NCBI RefSeq assembly: GCF_001422885.1
Contig: NZ_LMMZ01000023.1
Coordinates: 394,617-458,616, forward strand
Length of the DNA: 64,000 bases
Direction of reading: 5' to 3'
DNA from: Methylobacterium sp. Leaf104
GTDB taxonomy: Bacteria; Pseudomonadota; Alphaproteobacteria; Rhizobiales; Beijerinckiaceae
The notes beneath the pieces are model-generated. The model saw only the letters and a program-made list of their open reading frames with translations, ran no database searches and was not told where the DNA came from. Each line of letters starts with the position of its first letter. Within the stretch, counting starts at the first letter, position 1. This document shows positions 47,612 to 55,892 of the stretch, one piece after another. Position numbers and translations under genes: made by a program.

Positions 47612-48781
47612 ATGCACGCCCCCGGCAAAGTCCGCGATGCCATCGTCGGCTACCTCAAGAGCATCGGGACCGATGCCCAGTCCGACGACATCCATTCCGC
47701 CGTGGAGCGCTCCATCGGTGCGGTCAACAAGTCTTCGGTCCGTTCGTACCTGCGCCTGAACACGGGCAGGACCTTCGTCCGGACGGGGCACGGCCGGTAC
47801 ATGCTGGTCGGTGGCAAGCCGTCCGCGCCGGCCAAGACCAAGGCGGCGCCCAAGGGCGATTCCAAAAGCGAGAACCCCGAGCCGGCCCCCGTCTTCGTCG
47901 ACAACCTCACGCGCCTCTACCACGCGGACTGCTTCGACTGGCTCGCGCGCCAGCCCGACCAATCGATCCATGCCGTGGTGACCGACCCGCCGTACGGTCT
48001 CGTCGAGTACACCGTGAAGGAACAGGAGAAGCTGCACGCCGGCAAGGGCGGCGGCGTCTGGCGCGTCCCGCCGTCGTTCGACGGGCACCAACGCGCGCCT
48101 CTCCCCCGGTTCACGGTCCTCGATGCCGACGACCGGTCGGAGCTCTACGAGTTCTTCTTCAAGCTCGGTGACCACCTCCGCCGGGTGACCGTCCCCGGCG
48201 CCAACGTCGTCGTGGCGGCGAACCCCTTGCTCGCCCATATCGTCGCCGGCGCCATGTCCGATGCCGGGCTTGAGCTTCGCGGGTACATCGCCCGTCTCGT
48301 GATGACGATGCGCGGGGGCGACCGCCCGAAGAACGCGCACCAGGAATTCCAGGACGTGAGCGTCATGCCGCGTTCGATGTGGGAGCCATGGGTCGTCCTC
48401 CGCTCGCCCCTGGAGGGACGGGTGCAGGACAACCTGCGCAAGTGGAAGACCGGAGGCTTTCGTCGACCGTCCGTCGACAAGCCGTTCGGTGACGTGATCC
48501 GGTCCCACCCGACCCCGGCGAGCGAGCGTCGGATCGCGCCCCATCCGTCCCTCAAGCCGCAGGCCGTGCTGCGCCGGATCGTGCGCGCGTCCCTGCCCCT
48601 CGGGGAAGGGGTCGTCCTCGATCCGTTCGCGGGTTCGGGGTCCACCCTCGCCGCGGCCTGCGCAGTGGGGTACCCGAGCATCGGTGTGGAGATGGACGCG
48701 CGGTACATCCAACTGGCCAGCAAGGCGATCCCGCGCCTGGCCGGACTGGTCGTGCCCGAGAGCGACGCCATCGTGATGTAG
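47612..48781 (+). CDS. Beta-class DNA methyltransferase (N6-adenine/N4-cytosine) with N-terminal winged helix
   Basis: 389 residues from ATG 47612 (GGAG nine bases upstream; earlier starts possible). Residues 1-70 form a winged-helix-like domain (KVRDAIVGYLKSIGTDAQSD, SSVRSYLRLNTG). The catalytic part has motif IV DPPYG (125-129) and motif I DPFAGSGST (337-345), with IV before I, the beta order. Target recognition lies between them. Together with the nuclease upstream it forms a modification system that would mark phage and host DNA. N6A or N4C cannot be decided; DPPY leans towards adenine. Confidence 0.85.
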   Translation: MHAPGKVRDAIVGYLKSIGTDAQSDDIHSAVERSIGAVNKSSVRSYLRLNTGRTFVRTGHGRYMLVGGKPSAPAKTKAAPKGDSKSENPEPAPVFVDNLTRLYHADCFDWLARQPDQSIHAVVTDPPYGLVEYTVKEQEKLHAGKGGGVWRVPPSFDGHQRAPLPRFTVLDADDRSELYEFFFKLGDHLRRVTVPGANVVVAANPLLAHIVAGAMSDAGLELRGYIARLVMTMRGGDRPKNAHQEFQDVSVMPRSMWEPWVVLRSPLEGRVQDNLRKWKTGGFRRPSVDKPFGDVIRSHPTPASERRIAPHPSLKPQAVLRRIVRASLPLGEGVVLDPFAGSGSTLAAACAVGYPSIGVEMDARYIQLASKAIPRLAGLVVPESDAIVM

Positions 48782-48810
48782 GCCTCGGCCTTTCGAACGG
48801 AGATACGGTT

Positions 48811-49005
48811 ATGGCAAGAGGCGACAAATCGCAGAGAGCAATGCAGCAGAAGATCGCCGCGGGCATGGACATCGTGACCCGTGTCGGCGGGGAGGCTCCG
48901 CCCTCCAAGGCGGAACTGCGCGCCTCGATCCCCGCCTATGACGAATCGATGGTCAAGAAGATCGACCCGAAGGTGAAGGGCAAGAAGGTGCCCTCCACCC
49001 GCTAA
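48811..49005 (+). CDS. Small basic protein, 64 aa
   Basis: 64 residues, ATG 48811 with GGAG upstream, 29 bases after the methyltransferase stop. MARGDKSQRAMQQKIAAGMD, basic and helical, ending KVKGKKVPSTR. Probably transcribed with the restriction-modification genes; a controller or accessory role cannot be shown. Last gene of the prophage. Confidence 0.5.
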   Translation: MARGDKSQRAMQQKIAAGMDIVTRVGGEAPPSKAELRASIPAYDESMVKKIDPKVKGKKVPSTR

Positions 49006-49041
49006 GGGTCCTGGACCGGAAGGTCGAGCGACCGAGCCAAC

Positions 49042-49062
49042 CGTGCCCCTGATCGGGCCACG
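49042..49062 (+). repeat. Variant hairpin repeat at the prophage right end
   Basis: CGTGCCC-CTGATCG-GGCCACG, one mismatch in the 7-bp stem. It follows the rightward gene 48811-49005; the plus-strand loop CTGATCG resembles the variant TTCATCG. The remainder of 49006-49254 has no gene; GCCGC-CTTT-GCGGAC occurs at 49087-49101. Confidence 0.4.
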
Positions 49063-49254
49063 GGGGCCGTGCTCCAATAGCCCTGTGCCGCCTTTGCGGA
49101 CCGGATCGAACCGGTCTCGCCGCGTCGCCGACCACCCCGCCGGAGAGCCTCCGAGTGGGGTCTGAACACGTTTGCGGTTCCGGTTTCGGTTCCGGTAGCC
49201 CCGGGAACGCCCCGTCGCGGGGGTGGTTTCCGAGGCTCTACAGAGGGAAAATGA

Positions 49255-49330
49255 TGGTGGGCCCGGCAGGACTCGAACCTGCAACCAGACCGTTATGAGC
49301 GGTCGGCTCTAACCATTGAGCTACAGGCCC
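49255..49330 (-). tRNA. tRNA-Ile(CAU), probable attachment site
   Basis: 76 bases with an encoded CCA. The minus strand begins GGGCCTGTAGCTCAATGGTT, anticodon stem GACCG/CGGTC around CTCATAA, T-arm GGTTCGAGTC and acceptor 3' end CGGGCCC-A-CCA. Anticodon CAT (plus 49295-49297 as ATG) with a G1-C72 GGGCC acceptor is the bacterial isoleucine tRNA whose C34 becomes lysidine, rather than initiator or elongator Met. Its 3' end faces the prophage, so attB/attR is probably here. Confidence 0.9.
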
Positions 49331-49907
49331 AAGTCGCTGTGGCGACTTGTACTCTGGCTATTCCAGCGACGACTGACACCCGGCGGGTGACAGAAACGGC
49401 GACGGAAACCCTGGCGTTGCGTACCGCGAAGAGCAGCCATCGGCAAGGGGAGGGGAGGGCCTATCAGGGCTTTCGCCAGCCGTCCCGGACCGCTATCCGG
49501 TCCGGCCCGCGCCAATCGCCGGACCACATGTCAGCCTCACCGAAACCATGGTTCGTCGAGGCAAATTCGCCACTTGTCGCGAGCAAGCATGCCCCGCCCT
49601 TTCGTACGACAGACGACGCCGGGCATTCACTTGAGAGAATATTTTTCGAACGCTATCGGGAAGACTCGGATCGGCGCCGAAACAGGACGGTTTGTGCCTT
49701 TTCTATCAAGCACATCGATTCAGTAAGCCGAATTTTTCTTCACTCAAAGAAGTCATATAAGTCATTACAGTTTCAATTCCACGAATCATTCGATTATTAG
49801 CGCCGCTGCGAAGATTAAATTTATTTATCATTCCTGATAAATACAGATATATAAGTCCCGCCTATCTTACCTTGATTAGTATTTATTAAAAGATTTATTG
49901 ATCGAAA
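49331..49907. other. AT-rich gap after the tRNA, no supported gene
   Basis: About 575 bases with base composition shifting to AT-rich from 49,610. An open reading at 49339-49800 has no protein-like pattern. A palindrome lies at 49822-49843. The region is probably degenerate or horizontally acquired sequence next to the IS remnant. Confidence 0.5.
49822..49843. terminator. AT-rich hairpin TATTTATCA-TTCC-TGATAAATA
   Basis: A perfect 9-bp stem with a 4-base loop in the AT-rich gap, downstream of the IS630 remnant in its reading direction. It may be a terminator or part of the element end. Confidence 0.4.
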
Positions 49908-50087
49908 CCTATGCGCCCCTTGGTGCAGTCCGATGGACATGATGCGCCAGGGCTGGGCGACGAGCGTGTTCCAGGCCGCGCAGCACGGGTCGAGGATGTC
50001 GGGATCGGATGGGAAGATCCGGTTGCCGAGCCGGGTCTCGCCCCTGAACCGCCAGAGGTTCTCGTCCGGAGAGATCGCGTTGCTCAG
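49908..50087 (-). pseudogene. IS630-family transposase remnant (C-terminal end)
   Basis: Only the last ~60 residues remain: LSNAISPDENLWRFRGE, TRLGNRIFPSDPDILDPCC, AAWNTLVAQPWRIMSIG. These match the C-terminus of IS630 transposases (N-P-x-E-N-x-W ... CCxAWN.L..QPWRIMSIG), though the usual LNPVEN motif has become ISPDEN and nothing recognisable lies upstream. The reading runs on past the normal end without a stop until about 49825. Non-functional remnant. Confidence 0.8.
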
Positions 50088-50422
50088 CGTTCAGGCGCGG
50101 ACGGGCACCGAGAGCCTTGCCGTCGACGGCGCCAACAGGCGGCGGGCCTGGGCCGGATCGCGCGATCCCTTGGCCGCAAGGCTTGCGCATCAGAAGCCGA
50201 CCGAAGCGGCACCGGAGCAGCCATCGCATCCGCCTCGGGCATCAAATCCAGGGACCGGATCACAGCCCGCTCCGTCCCGCTACTCCCTGGTCAACGAGGC
50301 TCGGTACAAGGTCCGTCTCGCTGTAACGAACCGCGCCGCCGCGGCACCGGAGGCTCACCGGGCCGGCGTCGATTTGGCCCGTCCGTCCGCGATGGTCCGG
50401 GGTGACCTTCGTTCCTGTCCGC
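50088..50422. other. Non-coding gap between IS remnant and kinase-like gene
   Basis: About 335 GC-rich bases. No reading frame resembles a protein, and no repeat or terminator was recognised. It may be eroded insertion-element or host sequence. Confidence 0.4.
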
Positions 50423-51160
50423 TCAGGCGGGAACGGGCGCCCTGCCGCGTGCCTCGCCCGCTTGCCGACGCAGGCGGTCCGCAAAGCGGGTCAGCACGCG
50501 GGCGAATGGCGAACGCCACAGGCCGAAGCCATCGTCGCAGAGCGGATCGTTGACCACGGGACTTCCGTCGACACCGACCAGCACATTGCCGACGTTCGGG
50601 TCGAGCCCCTGCGGCGACACGGACCGTAAGGCCGCGACATAGGCCTCGTAGTCGGGCCACGCCGCCCGGAACGCCTCGCGGATGCCGTCGAAACTCGGAT
50701 GGTCGACCCTGGGCTCGTGCCCCGGCCACGCCGCCTTGAACCGGTCCCGGACCCCTTGGTCCATCGCGACGCCCGGGTGGTCCGCGATGACGGCATAGGC
50801 ATAGGCCAGCCACCAAGTGTCCCGAGCGGGATCGCTCAGCCGCGATCCGACGGTCAACAGGGCGCCGCAGCGGCTGACATGCATGTCGTGGATGCGCGGC
50901 GCGTGCGGTCCATCCGAACCTGCGAACCCCTTGCGCAGCAGGGCCGCATAATCGCCGAACCCGTCGGCCTTGCGGGCGAACCGCACGACGACATGCGGAT
51001 GGTCCGGATGCGCATGGACGGTACCGTGGTAGCCGAAACCGATCTCGGCCCAGCCCGTGGCGAGGAGCGCGGCATAGGCGTTCGTCGCCGACCGTTCGAC
51101 GATGCCCAGGGCGGTGAGCGAGCGACCGGACGTCTTTTCCCGAGTCCAGAATCCGAGCAT
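50423..51160 (-). CDS. Kinase-like-fold protein, degenerate, 245 aa
   Basis: 245 residues from ATG 51160, preceded by GGAGGGG; longer readings upstream are rejected. A glycine-rich start (GFGYHGTVHAHPDHPHVVVR with a basic residue), then a late segment LDPNVGNVLVGVDGSPVVND, resembles the catalytic and metal-binding loops of the aminoglycoside phosphotransferase/protein-kinase-like superfamily (D-x-x-xxN-xxV ... xxD). The HxD histidine is replaced, so catalysis is doubtful. Such proteins occur in phage and accessory DNA. It stands alone, with the IS remnant downstream. Confidence 0.55.
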   Translation of the reverse strand: MLGFWTREKTSGRSLTALGIVERSATNAYAALLATGWAEIGFGYHGTVHAHPDHPHVVVRFARKADGFGDYAALLRKGFAGSDGPHAPRIHDMHVSRCGALLTVGSRLSDPARDTWWLAYAYAVIADHPGVAMDQGVRDRFKAAWPGHEPRVDHPSFDGIREAFRAAWPDYEAYVAALRSVSPQGLDPNVGNVLVGVDGSPVVNDPLCDDGFGLWRSPFARVLTRFADRLRRQAGEARGRAPVPA

Positions 51161-51420
51161 CACAGCCCCTCCTTCCTGCCGATGGGTAAACCCGGCACGA
51201 CGCGCTCCCGGCCGCCACATGGACGCAGCGCCGAGGCGAAACCGGACGGGCATGTCCGTCGAAGGTCGAGGTGACCCTGTCGATGTCGGGGGCAGCGTGA
51301 CGCGAGTGTCACTCCACTGTCATGGAATGACCTGCGGCTCTCGAAAGTTCAATCCCTAAGGGAGCGTAAACGGGCGCAACGCCGAAACGAGCCGGCCCGA
51401 CGCGTCGCCTGTCGCGGGTC

Positions 51421-51891
51421 CTACATCCTCGCCAGCCGGCTCCGGGCCAGAGCGACATCCGCCTCGCGCAGCCCGGCCTCCGCGAGCGGCCGGACGTGGC
51501 GACCCGCATGGGCGGGGCCGACCTCGACGTCATCGAGGACGAGGTAGTGGGTGATGCGGTTGCGCGTCGCGTGCTCGGTGATCTCGTCGCCCCGCCCAGC
51601 CTGCTCCGCGGGAAGCATCCCCCCCGTCTCGGCATCCCGGCTCGTCGGCAGGATGGCCGTCCTCCAATCCGGGTGAAAGCAATTCTCCGGCAGGCCGGCT
51701 TCGACCAGCGTCGGACGGCAATCGTCGACGCGCCAGGTCGACGAGACCACCACCCTGGCGTCGAACTCCCGCACGAGGGCCGCGACGAGGGCGACCTGGG
51801 CTGGATTGAGCGTGTCCTTGCCGGCCTGCCTTTGATAGCCGACCGTCGTCACGACGCCATCCACGTCGAGGTAGAGTGTCGGCGGTCCCAT
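51421..51891 (-). CDS. HAD-like phosphatase (Swiss-army-knife HAD type)
   Basis: 156 residues from ATG 51891. LYLDVDGVV gives motif I with Asp9 and Asp11, VVVSSTWR gives motif II (serine), and YLVLDDVEVG gives motif IV aspartates. The short length and SSTWR are typical of small cytosolic HAD proteins related to the HAD domain found with RNA-repair proteins. The substrate is unknown. The gaps on both sides (51161-51420 and 51892-52504) show no genes. Confidence 0.75.
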   Translation of the reverse strand: MGPPTLYLDVDGVVTTVGYQRQAGKDTLNPAQVALVAALVREFDARVVVSSTWRVDDCRPTLVEAGLPENCFHPDWRTAILPTSRDAETGGMLPAEQAGRGDEITEHATRNRITHYLVLDDVEVGPAHAGRHVRPLAEAGLREADVALARSRLARM

Positions 51892-52504
51892 CCTGCCAAG
51901 CCCGTCCAAGTGGCCAACCTCGTCCCGCGCCGCAATCCTGCAGCCCGGGCGGACGCCTACAGCGCGCCGGTGCGAGCGTCCAGCGTCGGCCCGCCACTGC
52001 TGCACGACCCGGCCGTTGCGGCGTCGGCCTCTGATCAGCGCCGCCGTTCCCGACCTCGGTGTTCCGTCTGGTCAGATCAGGACCGGGACCTTCGGCACCG
52101 ACCGGCGCGATCCCGTCCGGCAGGCCGGCGCAGGCCAGTCACTGCGCGACCTCGCTCAACGAGCGGACGGCCGGATCGGGCGTGCCTGCCGCTCCGGATC
52201 GCGGGAAACCTCCACGGTGACGCGGACGAGCGGCGACGTTCGAATGGTGGGGGATATTCTCGGCGAGGACGAAGGGGGATGGCGACACCTTGGCTGGCCG
52301 AGTCGAGCCGGACGCTGACGGCGCGTGGGAAGCCTGGCACCCGACGCCGGCGGGTCACCGGGACAGCCGACGTCCGCCCGGATCTCACATCGATCCGGAA
52401 GCGGGCAGGTCGCATTGCATCCGAAGCCCTTCGCTCCGCTCCCGCCCCGGGTCGACCTCAGGGAGGCTTCTCCGAGTCCCGCGAAGCGGACATTCGGCCC
52501 TGGG
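51892..52504. other. Intergenic region, no gene seen
   Basis: About 610 GC-rich bases between the HAD-like gene and the siderophore block. Small open readings on both strands have the R/P/S-rich composition of non-coding high-GC DNA. No promoter, repeat or RNA gene was recognised. Confidence 0.4.
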
Positions 52505-53668
52505 CTACAGGTAGCTCAGGCCGGGCCAGGCGGCGCGGCGCTTCAGGCCGACCATCCAGCGGCAGGCGAGCCAGAGCGGCGGGACGAGGGCGGCGGCGAT
52601 CAGCCAGATCTGCACCGGAGACCCCGCCTCGATCCGACCGGAGGGTCCGGCGAGGCCGAGCGCGAGGGCGCCGTCATGGAGCAGGCGCAGCAGCCAGAGA
52701 TGCGCGAGGTAGAAGAACAGCGGCGCCCCCCCGAAGATGCGCAGAACTCCGAGGCTTCGCACCGGCACGGCCTCGATCAGGGCGAGGAGGCCGAGGCCGA
52801 GGCCCAGGGTCAGCAGCAGGAAGTCGGCCGAGGGCGGGTACTTGGTCAGGTTCAGGAAGGAGAGGGCCGTCAGGAGCGGCGTCGCCCCCGTCTGCCACGG
52901 CACCGGATCGCCGTAACCGTTGAAGCCCCGTAGGATGAGGAAAGCGGCGAGCGCCGCCCCGCCGAGCGCCAGGAGCGCTGCGCGGCGGGTGGCCGGCCCG
53001 ACCGGTCCGGCGAAGAGCGGCCCGAGGGCGTAGCCCGCCGCGATCACGCCGAACCAGGGCAGGACGGGATAGGAGGTGCGCGCCACGCCCCAGGGCGATC
53101 CGATGAAACCGCGCTGGTGCAGGATCGACCAGAGCACGTAGCCGGTGTCGCCGGATTGGAGCACGAGCCCATCGAGCAGGTTGTGGCCGAGCATCACCGC
53201 GAGGGCGAGGAGGATCAGGCCCACGCGGGGCAGCCAGAGCAGGGCGGCCAGCGCCACCATGCTGAGGCCGATGGCCCAGATCACCTGAAGGTAGAGGATC
53301 GGCGGCGCCCAGCTGCGGGTCCAGGCGAGGCTGACCAGCGTCACCTCGAGGAGGATCAGCAGGAGGCCGCGCTGGAGCAGGAAGGCGCTGGCCGCACGCC
53401 GGTCGCCATGCTTCCGGGCGTAGAGGCTGGCCGAAAGGCCGGTGAGCAGGATGAAGACCGGGGCGCAGAGATGCGAGGTCAGCCGCGTCAGCACGAGATC
53501 GGGCTGGGTGACGGCGAGGTCCATGGGATCGCGGACCTGGGCATGCAGGTAGACGAACTCCCGCACGTGGTCGACGAGCATGAGCAGCATGACGAGGCCG
53601 CGCAGGGCATCGATCGAGACGATGCGAACCCCCGAAAGCGGGCGGGTCGTTGGAGCGCGTTCGGCCAT
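52505..53668 (-). CDS. DUF1624-type multipass membrane protein
   Basis: 387 residues from ATG 53668, overlapping the receptor's stop (TGATG). The opening RIVSIDALRGLVMLLMLVDH with the VREF that follows and ALRG...DH is the hallmark of the heparan-alpha-glucosaminide N-acetyltransferase-like DUF1624 family. About ten transmembrane segments follow, including LWLPRVGLILLALAVMLGHN and FFYLAHLWLLRLLHD. Translational coupling to the TonB receptor suggests a joint role in uptake or modification of the ligand, but the function in bacteria is unknown. Confidence 0.75.
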   Translation of the reverse strand: MAERAPTTRPLSGVRIVSIDALRGLVMLLMLVDHVREFVYLHAQVRDPMDLAVTQPDLVLTRLTSHLCAPVFILLTGLSASLYARKHGDRRAASAFLLQRGLLLILLEVTLVSLAWTRSWAPPILYLQVIWAIGLSMVALAALLWLPRVGLILLALAVMLGHNLLDGLVLQSGDTGYVLWSILHQRGFIGSPWGVARTSYPVLPWFGVIAAGYALGPLFAGPVGPATRRAALLALGGAALAAFLILRGFNGYGDPVPWQTGATPLLTALSFLNLTKYPPSADFLLLTLGLGLGLLALIEAVPVRSLGVLRIFGGAPLFFYLAHLWLLRLLHDGALALGLAGPSGRIEAGSPVQIWLIAAALVPPLWLACRWMVGLKRRAAWPGLSYL

Positions 53669-55860
53669 CAGAACCATGCCGTGATGCTGACGGTGACCCG
53701 ACGCGGTTCGCCGACGCCGACCCAGAAGCTGTTGTAGGAACGCTCGTAATAGATCTCGTCGAAGATGTTGTCGACGTTGATCCCGAAGCGCAGGTTCCCG
53801 TAGCGGTAGTAGGCCAGCGCGTCCGTCAGGACGTAGCCCGGCAGCCGGAAGCGTTCGTTGCCGCTGTCGCCGAGGCGCGAGCCGACCGCCCGGAACCCGC
53901 CACCGATCCCAAAACCCTTCCAGTCCCCGGCCTGGACCTCGTAGATCCCGAGGATGGAACCGCTGTGGCGCGGGATGTTGAGGAGCGGCGAGCCGACCCG
54001 CAGGACCGCGTCGCGGGTGACCGCCGCATCGATGAAAGCGTAGCCTCCGATGACCCGGAACTCGGGCGTGACCTGTCCGACCAGGCTGACGTCGAAGCCC
54101 TCGCTGCGCACGGCACCGGCGGCGATCTGGAAGAAGAAGTCCGCCGGATCGGTGGTCAGCACGTTCTGCTTCTCGATGTGGAAGGCAGCGGCCGTCACGC
54201 TGAGGCCGTCGAACAGGTCGAGCTTGGCCCCGACCTCGTAGGCGAACCCGGTCTCGGGCGCGAAGGGCCGGGACGCGCTGTCGAAGCCGGTGTTGGGGCG
54301 GAACGAGGCGGCGACGTTGCCGTAGAGGGCCAGGAACGACAGCGGCTGGTAGACGAGGCCGGCCCGCGGCGAGAAGCCGGTGCGGTCCTGCTCGGTCCGC
54401 TCATCCGCAACCTTGTCCCGGAAGGTCTGGTTGTAGAACTCGGTCCGGTTGCCCAGCAGCAGCTTCCATTCCGGGCTCAGGGCGATCTGGTCCTGGAGGT
54501 AGACGGCCGTGTTGCCGACGTTCTCGCTGGCGCTGTAGCGGCGCGTGAAGGGGGGCTTGGCCTGTCCGTAGACGGGATCGAACAGGTCGAGGGCGAAGGG
54601 GTCGAGGCGCGGGGTCGAGCGCCGCAGGTTCTCGGTGCTGTTGTAGCGCTCGTGCTCCAGGCCGAGCAGAAGGGTGTGGGCGAAGGGTCCGGTCTCGAAG
54701 CGACCGAGGAGTTCGGCCTGGCCGATGGCGACACCCCAGGTGAAGTCGTGCCGGCGGAATTCGCGCAGGAGCGTGCGGCCGTCGTCGAGGATACCGGTCG
54801 CACCGGTCTGCAGGCCCGTGAGGCTGCCGGTGTTGAGATGGGTGGCGACCCGCAGCTGCCAGTCGGTGTTGAAGGCGTGCTCCAGCCGGACCTGCAGCAG
54901 AGCGCTCTCCGACACGGAATCGTCGCCCGGCTCACCGAAGAAGCGGGAACGTGGCACGAGGCCGAGGCGATTGTTCACCGAGACCGTGCCGCGGTCGAAG
55001 GTCTGGCGGTTGCGCAGGTACTGGGCTTCGAAGGCGATCTTGGTGTCGGGCGTGACCTGCCAGCTCACCACCGGCGCGACCAGCACGCGGTCGCCGTCGA
55101 CAAAGTCGCGAAAGCTGTCCTGGCGGGCGAGCACGCCGCTGAAGCGATAGAGCACGCTGCCGTCCTCGCTCAGCGCGCCGCCGGCATCCACCGTCGTGCG
55201 GGCGGTGCCGAAGCTGCCGAACAGCGTGCCCATCTCCACGAAGGGCCGGGCCACGGGCTGCTTGGTCAGGATGTTGACCGTGCCGCCCGGGTCGCTGCGG
55301 CCGTAGAGGGCACCGGCCGGGCCCTTCAGGACCTCGATGGACTGGACGTTCTGGGTGTCCGGCGCGCCGTTGTAGCCGCGGGCGATGTTGAAGCCGTTGA
55401 AGAAGATGTCCTGGGTGGCGAAGCCCCGCACCGAGTACAGGGCGAGGTTCTGGGCGCCGAAATCGTTCTGCTTGCCGACCCCCGGCACGTAGTCGAGGGC
55501 GCGCTCGACCCGGGTCGCGGCGGTGTCGACCAGGACCTCGCGGGGCACCACGTCCACCTGCTGCGGCACGTCGCGACGTGGCGTCACCGTCTTGGTCCCG
55601 CTGTGGAGCTCGGGCACCCGATAGGTCGGCGTGGCGGTGAAGGTGCCCTCGACCGAGAGCGCGTCGAGCACCACGGCGGTCTCGCCGGAGCGCGCCCCCT
55701 GGGCCCCGACGGCGGAGGGGATCGCACAGGTCAACACCAGGGCGGGCCAAAACGGATGCGATGGACGACGGGACAAGACGGACGGCCTCGGCAGTGGCAC
55801 GTCACCGCGAACGAGGCCGAAACACGCGCGACGCGTATGCTCCCGCACCCGCCGGGGCAC
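53668..55860 (-). CDS. TonB-dependent siderophore-type receptor
   Basis: 730 residues from the longest start at 55860; a start nearer the signal peptide (PFWPALVLTCAIPSAVGAQG) is likely. The plug domain follows: VPQQVDVVPREVLVDTAAT, RALDYVPGV, YSVRGFATQDIFFNGFNIAR, SIEVLKGPAGALYGRSDPGG. A long beta-barrel comes next, ending with the outer-membrane signature VTVSITAWF. It belongs to the FhuA/FpvA-type group. A cobalamin riboswitch lies directly upstream, which would make expression depend on B12; this is unusual for a siderophore receptor. Confidence 0.9.
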   Translation of the reverse strand: MPRRVREHTRRACFGLVRGDVPLPRPSVLSRRPSHPFWPALVLTCAIPSAVGAQGARSGETAVVLDALSVEGTFTATPTYRVPELHSGTKTVTPRRDVPQQVDVVPREVLVDTAATRVERALDYVPGVGKQNDFGAQNLALYSVRGFATQDIFFNGFNIARGYNGAPDTQNVQSIEVLKGPAGALYGRSDPGGTVNILTKQPVARPFVEMGTLFGSFGTARTTVDAGGALSEDGSVLYRFSGVLARQDSFRDFVDGDRVLVAPVVSWQVTPDTKIAFEAQYLRNRQTFDRGTVSVNNRLGLVPRSRFFGEPGDDSVSESALLQVRLEHAFNTDWQLRVATHLNTGSLTGLQTGATGILDDGRTLLREFRRHDFTWGVAIGQAELLGRFETGPFAHTLLLGLEHERYNSTENLRRSTPRLDPFALDLFDPVYGQAKPPFTRRYSASENVGNTAVYLQDQIALSPEWKLLLGNRTEFYNQTFRDKVADERTEQDRTGFSPRAGLVYQPLSFLALYGNVAASFRPNTGFDSASRPFAPETGFAYEVGAKLDLFDGLSVTAAAFHIEKQNVLTTDPADFFFQIAAGAVRSEGFDVSLVGQVTPEFRVIGGYAFIDAAVTRDAVLRVGSPLLNIPRHSGSILGIYEVQAGDWKGFGIGGGFRAVGSRLGDSGNERFRLPGYVLTDALAYYRYGNLRFGINVDNIFDEIYYERSYNSFWVGVGEPRRVTVSITAWF

Positions 55861-55892
55861 CCCGCCCAGCGCGTTTCGCGTGTGACCACGAC

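Larger units (their letters stand above)
1..49254. mobile_element. Integrated siphophage (prophage), left end outside window
   Basis: A contiguous phage gene set is present: integrase, regulators, head, portal, terminase, tail, tape measure, replication, lysis and antirepressor genes. The right boundary is placed at the 3' end of the tRNA-Ile gene, because that tRNA reads leftwards with its 3' end at 49255 and tyrosine recombinases commonly use tRNA 3' ends. The integrase runs off the left edge, so attL and the matching tRNA 3' fragment should lie just left of position 1. The head genes are lambda-like. The element also carries a relaxase and a restriction-modification pair. No disrupted structural gene was seen, so it may be functional. 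Confidence 0.85.

Noticed and set aside
49339..49800. Rightward 153-codon open reading frame after the tRNA
   Set aside because: Begins inside the gap after the tRNA, has mixed composition, no ribosome site and no family pattern.
52016..52415. Small open readings on both strands
   Set aside because: Arginine/proline/serine-rich translations typical of non-coding high-GC sequence.
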